Shown piece after piece: positions 59,540 to 64,000 of a DNA stretch of 64,000 bases. Under the pieces are notes generated by a model, which was given only the letters and a program-made list of their open reading frames with translations, did no database searches and was not told the origin of the DNA. Both the position numbers and the translations under genes were made by a program. This stretch comes from Laguncularia racemosa. Taxonomy: Eukaryota > Streptophyta > Magnoliopsida > Myrtales > Combretaceae. The DNA lies in the NCBI GenBank assembly GCA_037954665.1, contig JBBMOL010000013.1, positions 8,866,001 to 8,930,000 on the forward strand. Reading direction: 5' to 3'. Position 1 is the first letter of the stretch, and each line of letters begins with the position of its first letter.

Positions 59540-60840
59540 GAAGAATTATAGCATATTTAAGTAGTGTATAGATTTGATGGCAAGAATTATCTAAAATGAT
59601 CCCAATTAGTCTAAACCATTCTGAAAGAAAAAGGAAAAATAAGTCATCTTACTAAAATTAGACCACAACTTAGAGACCTTATATTTGAGAAATGGGATAA
59701 GGAGGATTCTATGATCGCGGCATGGTTATAGAGCTCCATGACCCTTGAGATAAGTAATACAGTAGTGTTTATGGCCACGACCAAAGATATTTGGGATGTA
59801 ATTCAACAAGCATATTCAAAGGCTAGAAATGTAACTTAGGTATATGAGGTGAAGGTTAAGATTATGACTGCAAAACAAGGAAACAAAATAATGACTGAGT
59901 ATGCTAATTAACCGAAGTCTTTATGGTAAGAACTTGATCACTATAGGGTAATTCAGACTAAGTGTTCGAATGATGCTATGATTCTAAAGAATTTTATTGA
60001 ATAAGATAGAGTTTATGATTTTGTTATTGATTTGAATCTTGAATTTGATCAAGTCAAAATTCAAATTCTTAGAAAATAGGAGGTTCCATGTTTTAATGAG
60101 GTAGTGGCCATTATCAGGGGCAAAGAGACATATGGCTCGTCCATGATAGTTAAAAATGCTAGAACTAGTTCATGAAGAGCAGAAAGAAGTACTGATTTCT
60201 ACTACCCACTCAGTTTTAGGGCTTGAACTAAGAAGAATTATGGTGCACTCATTGCAAAAAGGTGCACAACACTAAGGAAAAATGCTAAAAATTACACGAG
60301 AAGCCCTCAAGTTATGAGTCAAGGTAGAAAAGTGGTCCATCTTATAGCTTAGGACAGGCTCACATTGCTATTGATGCAACAAAAGAAGAGAAGAAACAAG
60401 AGCTAGCTGGTCTTAATCAATAGGAGGTTGGAAGGGTGAGATCATTCTTTAGTAACATGGAGAAACCTTTGGGTATTTGTTCGTTGGCATATTTAAGTGA
60501 GAAGCTTCTTTTATTCGGATTTAATGTCTTAGAAACACCTTTGCAACACTCCTGGATCATGGATTCAGGAGCCATTGACTACATAACCCACTCTTTCAAA
60601 CATTTTTCCACATACACTCCATGTCCAGATAATAAGAAAATTGCCTACAAATGAAACCCTAGCGATTGTAGCTGGTATAAGAGATGTCCAAATTAAATAA
60701 TCATTGTTTTAAAAAAAATATTTATTTCTATTCAAGTTCTAAAGAATGTGAAACTAAATTCTATAACTAAACAATCTTTTATGACACTTCTTACACTATT
60801 AATTTGCAAGAGGGTAATTCTCTTTTTAGCAAGGTCTTAA
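59540..60840 (+). pseudogene. Ty1/copia gag-protease relic
   Basis: Pieces in one direction match copia gag (UBN2 type): RFDGKNYLKW-like near 59570 with a stop in place of Trp, KWDKEDSMIAAWL near 59690, and TTKDIWDVIQQAYSKARN near 59778-59830. At about 60430-60654 a protease frame is open (WIMDSGAIDYITHSFKHF with the catalytic DSGA). A faint LKNVKLNSI.K match continues to about 60780. Many stops interrupt gag. No LTRs were recognised around it. Confidence 0.75.
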
Positions 60841-60849
60841 CCTTTTCTA

Positions 60850-63800
60850 CATTTTTAGTATTACCTGCAAGAGTAATCTATTGAGGGGTGAGCACACACC
60901 ATGTAAGATGGGAGTGCAATATTTTCATTATCATACAAGTGCAAGCAAGTATAAACAAGTTATCAACCGCATGTTATGCACAAGCAATCGCATGCAATGC
61001 AATCACCACACATGTTCCTTCAATAACTAGCATGAAATATAGAGTATAAGCCCTCTTGACTTTGTGCTGGGGATTTACAAATACTACTAATGCCCAGAAT
61101 GTCCAAACTTATCTATATTTCTCTTAAGTAGCTTAAGGTGCCTTATGCACTCCTTAAGCACACAAACTTAAATGACTAGCAAAATGTTAATTGGGCTTTA
61201 AAAAATGTGCAACAACCCCTAAGTCATTTAGTTTGTCAATGATAAAGCAAAATCTTTAAATGATTACTTCACACAAGTAATGTAATAGTAATGGCTTTCA
61301 TACTATGTAAGACTCCGTATACCTTGAGTTTTAATCTAGCCAAATATATTTAGTTTAGTTTACTTTTAGATGACTAATTAATTACTATCCAACTAGCATT
61401 AACCCAATGAGTAGAGGGAAGATCACCATAGTCAATCTAATTCATTGCATCATTCACATATCCAAATCATAATCTAGTCAAAACCATAATTCAAATCACA
61501 TGGGTAATTGTATCATCCTCATCCAATACTATATAATACTTTCATTAACTTATTATGGCTCACAATAAGAGCAAGGTTAGCGATTTGGTTCATATTGTGA
61601 TAGAGTAAGAGTTTATTTCGTAAATATTGAAATGAAGATGATTCGTGTTCAAAGGTCTTTAAGGGTGTAAAACATGAATCACTCCTAAGTTACTTAAGTG
61701 AATGATAGGATAGGGTCACATCTAGATGGGTAAATAGAGTTGTATGTATATAGTAAGGGAATGATAAAGGAGAGGTTCAACATAACCATCACTCGGATGG
61801 TAGAAGTTAAACCAATTAGCCAGTTCTTAAAGTGGTGACTTGACACCACATGGAGGTAGCGACCTAGTGATGGTCATCTTCAACCTTGGCTACTTACTAA
61901 TAGTTCTATTCTCATTATCCACTCACATATAACTCCATTTCCATGCATAATAAGCATTCATAACACATAAACAAAGTTTTACAAGCTAAATTTATCAGGT
62001 AAATACAATTGAAAGTACAAATTGTGGATGTGAAGTAGCCTTTACTAGGATCACAATGCAACTTGCAGTTTTTTTATTTAGTTGTATTTTGGAAAAGTTA
62101 CGAGCGATTAAAATTCAAGGAGATTATAAACTTACTTATGTGTGAGAGTTTGAGAGAGTTTAACTTTGAGAACGATATGTGAGAAAGAGAGAAATAATTC
62201 TATTTATAATTTTTTCTTAGGGTTAATTAAAGTAAAGGTCAATTAAAAAATATCTAATATTATGATTAGGTAACATGTGTAATAACGTTCATATTTAATT
62301 ATTCAAATGGTAAAATTTTTAAATGAAATTATATATATGGCCTAAATATAATATAAAAATATAAATATATGGTTGAAACCTTTAATTGATTATCCTAAAC
62401 CTATAATTTTATTTTCTTTTATCTAATTATTGTAAACTACCTAACAAGTAAAATTTTTTCATAGTTTTCATGTTTGCTTCTTTTTTTTTCATTATTGTTT
62501 ATTATAAAGCTTTTAGTGTATTTAGATAGTCAAATTAGCCTTATTTATTAGTAAAATTTATGAGATTTCACAAGATAAATGTAATATAATAATGAATTTT
62601 TGCACTATATAATTTTATTCATACTACATTGATAATATATTTTATAAATCATACTATATGTTATCATATACTTTAATCAAACAATATAACACATATTACT
62701 CTTAGTTATATTACAATATTACATAATTCATAATCATACTATATCATTTTGTGATATTACTAGAAATCGTATTTTGAATTTGGGTTTCATGTATAAGTTT
62801 GAAGTTACTCGATAAGGGCTTATACAATTAGAATCTAATCCCGTTTTAACGTATGTAGGTCCTCCTCTTAGTTTGATAGATGAAAGTTGGGTTGATGCAT
62901 AAATCACATAGCAATTTGTAGACCAATTAATATTGCCTCATCCAAATGATGAGCTAAACACTCAATTGATGAGAAGGAGATAACAATATACTTATTCCAT
63001 TTTTCTACCTCCATGATATCCTGTATGTCAATTGTCATCAATTGTATTGGAACAATTTTAATGTGAAATGACCAAAATTCATTATACCATTGTGTTTTTC
63101 TTAAGCGTACCTTATTTGTTGATTAATTTTAGCAAAAAAAATAATTAAGCTTACTAAATAACTATTGTTGTTCTTATATGTACTTATGAGCTTATGTTAT
63201 TTGAGTTATGGATTTTAGATGGGTATGAATTACAATTAGGGCAAAAATGATGCTTGATAGTCATTTGGAGTTTTTAACCAAGCATTGATGTTTTAATTAA
63301 CAAATATTATGCAAGAATTCATGCCACGTAACATTACACCATGTAGCATTGCATGTTAGGTTATAGAAAAGGTTACAAGTATGCTTGAGAGATGGGAGAC
63401 AACTGTAAAAGAAAATGAGTGAACTAAGGTTGAGAGTGAGACAAAAGATTGCAAAAAGAAAAAATAAATATGGTTAAATTGAAATATTGATGAGGTTTGA
63501 AACTAAAAAATGTGACTTGTTTTTAAATAAGGAGCGTTTTTTTTTTAGTTTAAGTAGTGTGATTTAGTTTAGTTTTACCTTAAAACCAAAGCACAAACTA
63601 TCAAAATATTAAAAAACTTCATTTTGCGGTTCGGATTAATGAGCAGCACCATTAACAATACCATGACCAATTTTTTCACATGTGTCTTGGTTTACAATTG
63701 TTACATGGTCCTTTTGAAAAATATGCAAACTAATGGTTTATAGGGAGTCTATGCAACCTATGAGGATTTTAGAGTTGGCAATATGCACATCGTGACGAAG

Positions 63801-64000
63801 AGATGCTACTATTATTTTCTCATAACATGATCGGTCAGTGTTTCGAGTTGCATCCCATATTTTCTTATTAAAAAACAAGATAGAATTTTTTCATGTCCTA
63901 TAAAAAATATATAACCAAAACTAGCCTATCTAAGACTAGTTCCGATTCACAGGTTTTGACCTATGAACTAACTTAAATTTTATTTTATTTTTTAAATTAA
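60850..64000. other. Intergenic DNA without recognised genes
   Basis: No gene is supported. A roughly 60-codon frame at about 62800-62985 with three stops (YVGPPLSLIDESWVD, then ILPHPNDELNTQLM) has protein-like composition but is not recognised. The rest is AT-rich, with irregular runs. Confidence 0.4.

Noticed and set aside
1..64000. CRISPR arrays, bacterial operons or phage-like defence systems
   Set aside because: Introns, plant transposons and plant nuclear genes show that this is eukaryotic DNA; the tandem arrays are minisatellites with no spacer structure.

Overview
The window is a stretch of plant nuclear genome, most likely from a eudicot. It has spliced genes with short AT-rich GT-AG introns, long AT-rich intergenic DNA and a dense load of plant transposable elements. 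The species cannot be named from the sequence. Three host genes can be read completely by splicing the visible exons. On the minus strand at 22.6-29.9 kb lies DNA topoisomerase II (17 exons, 1504 codons). On the plus strand at 42.6-45.2 kb lies a secreted DUF642 cell-wall protein (3 exons, 367 aa). On the minus strand at 45.9-56.5 kb lies a cytochrome b5-domain protein matching RLF (REDUCED LATERAL ROOT FORMATION; 5 exons, 231 aa). The DUF642 and RLF genes are convergent, about 620 bp apart. In each gene the summed exon length is a multiple of three and the phases match at every junction.

Left part (0-22 kb): a long Tat/Ogre-like LTR carries an internal pol III-type promoter (A box, B box, T tract). 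It is followed by a decayed, internally deleted Ty3/gypsy pol with its own 3' LTR. Next come a GC-rich hAT-like element (copy 1 of 3) with apparent captured gene fragments, a 1.16 kb hAT-like element with a perfect 8-bp target duplication, a decayed plant-mobile-domain gene, and GC-rich copy 2. A 4.35 kb hAT element is structurally complete, with an 8-bp target duplication, terminal inverted repeats and a three-exon transposase; the transposase is dead (stop codon, frameshift, Asp-to-Asn change). A Ty1/copia pol relic follows.

Middle (22-42 kb): TOP2 with short tandem duplications, two of which copy an exon 3' end together with its splice donor into the following intron. Then about 12 kb of AT-rich intergenic DNA with microsatellites and a 226-bp tandem duplication.

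Right part (42-64 kb): DUF642, then RLF, whose fourth intron contains a complete 5.75 kb Ty3/gypsy chromovirus (LTRs by eye about 97% identical, TAAAA target duplication, primer-binding-like site, polypurine tract, decayed gag-pol with a chromodomain remnant). Beyond RLF are GC-rich copy 3, inserted into a roughly 70-bp minisatellite, a Ty1/copia gag-protease relic, and about 3 kb with no recognisable gene.

The most interesting features are the GC-rich hAT-like family whose members carry different internal minisatellites or gene fragments, the exon-end plus donor duplications in TOP2, the pol III cassette within the LTR, the related minisatellite found in a gypsy LTR and (inverted) in the hAT transposon, and the retrotransposon-inflated RLF gene.
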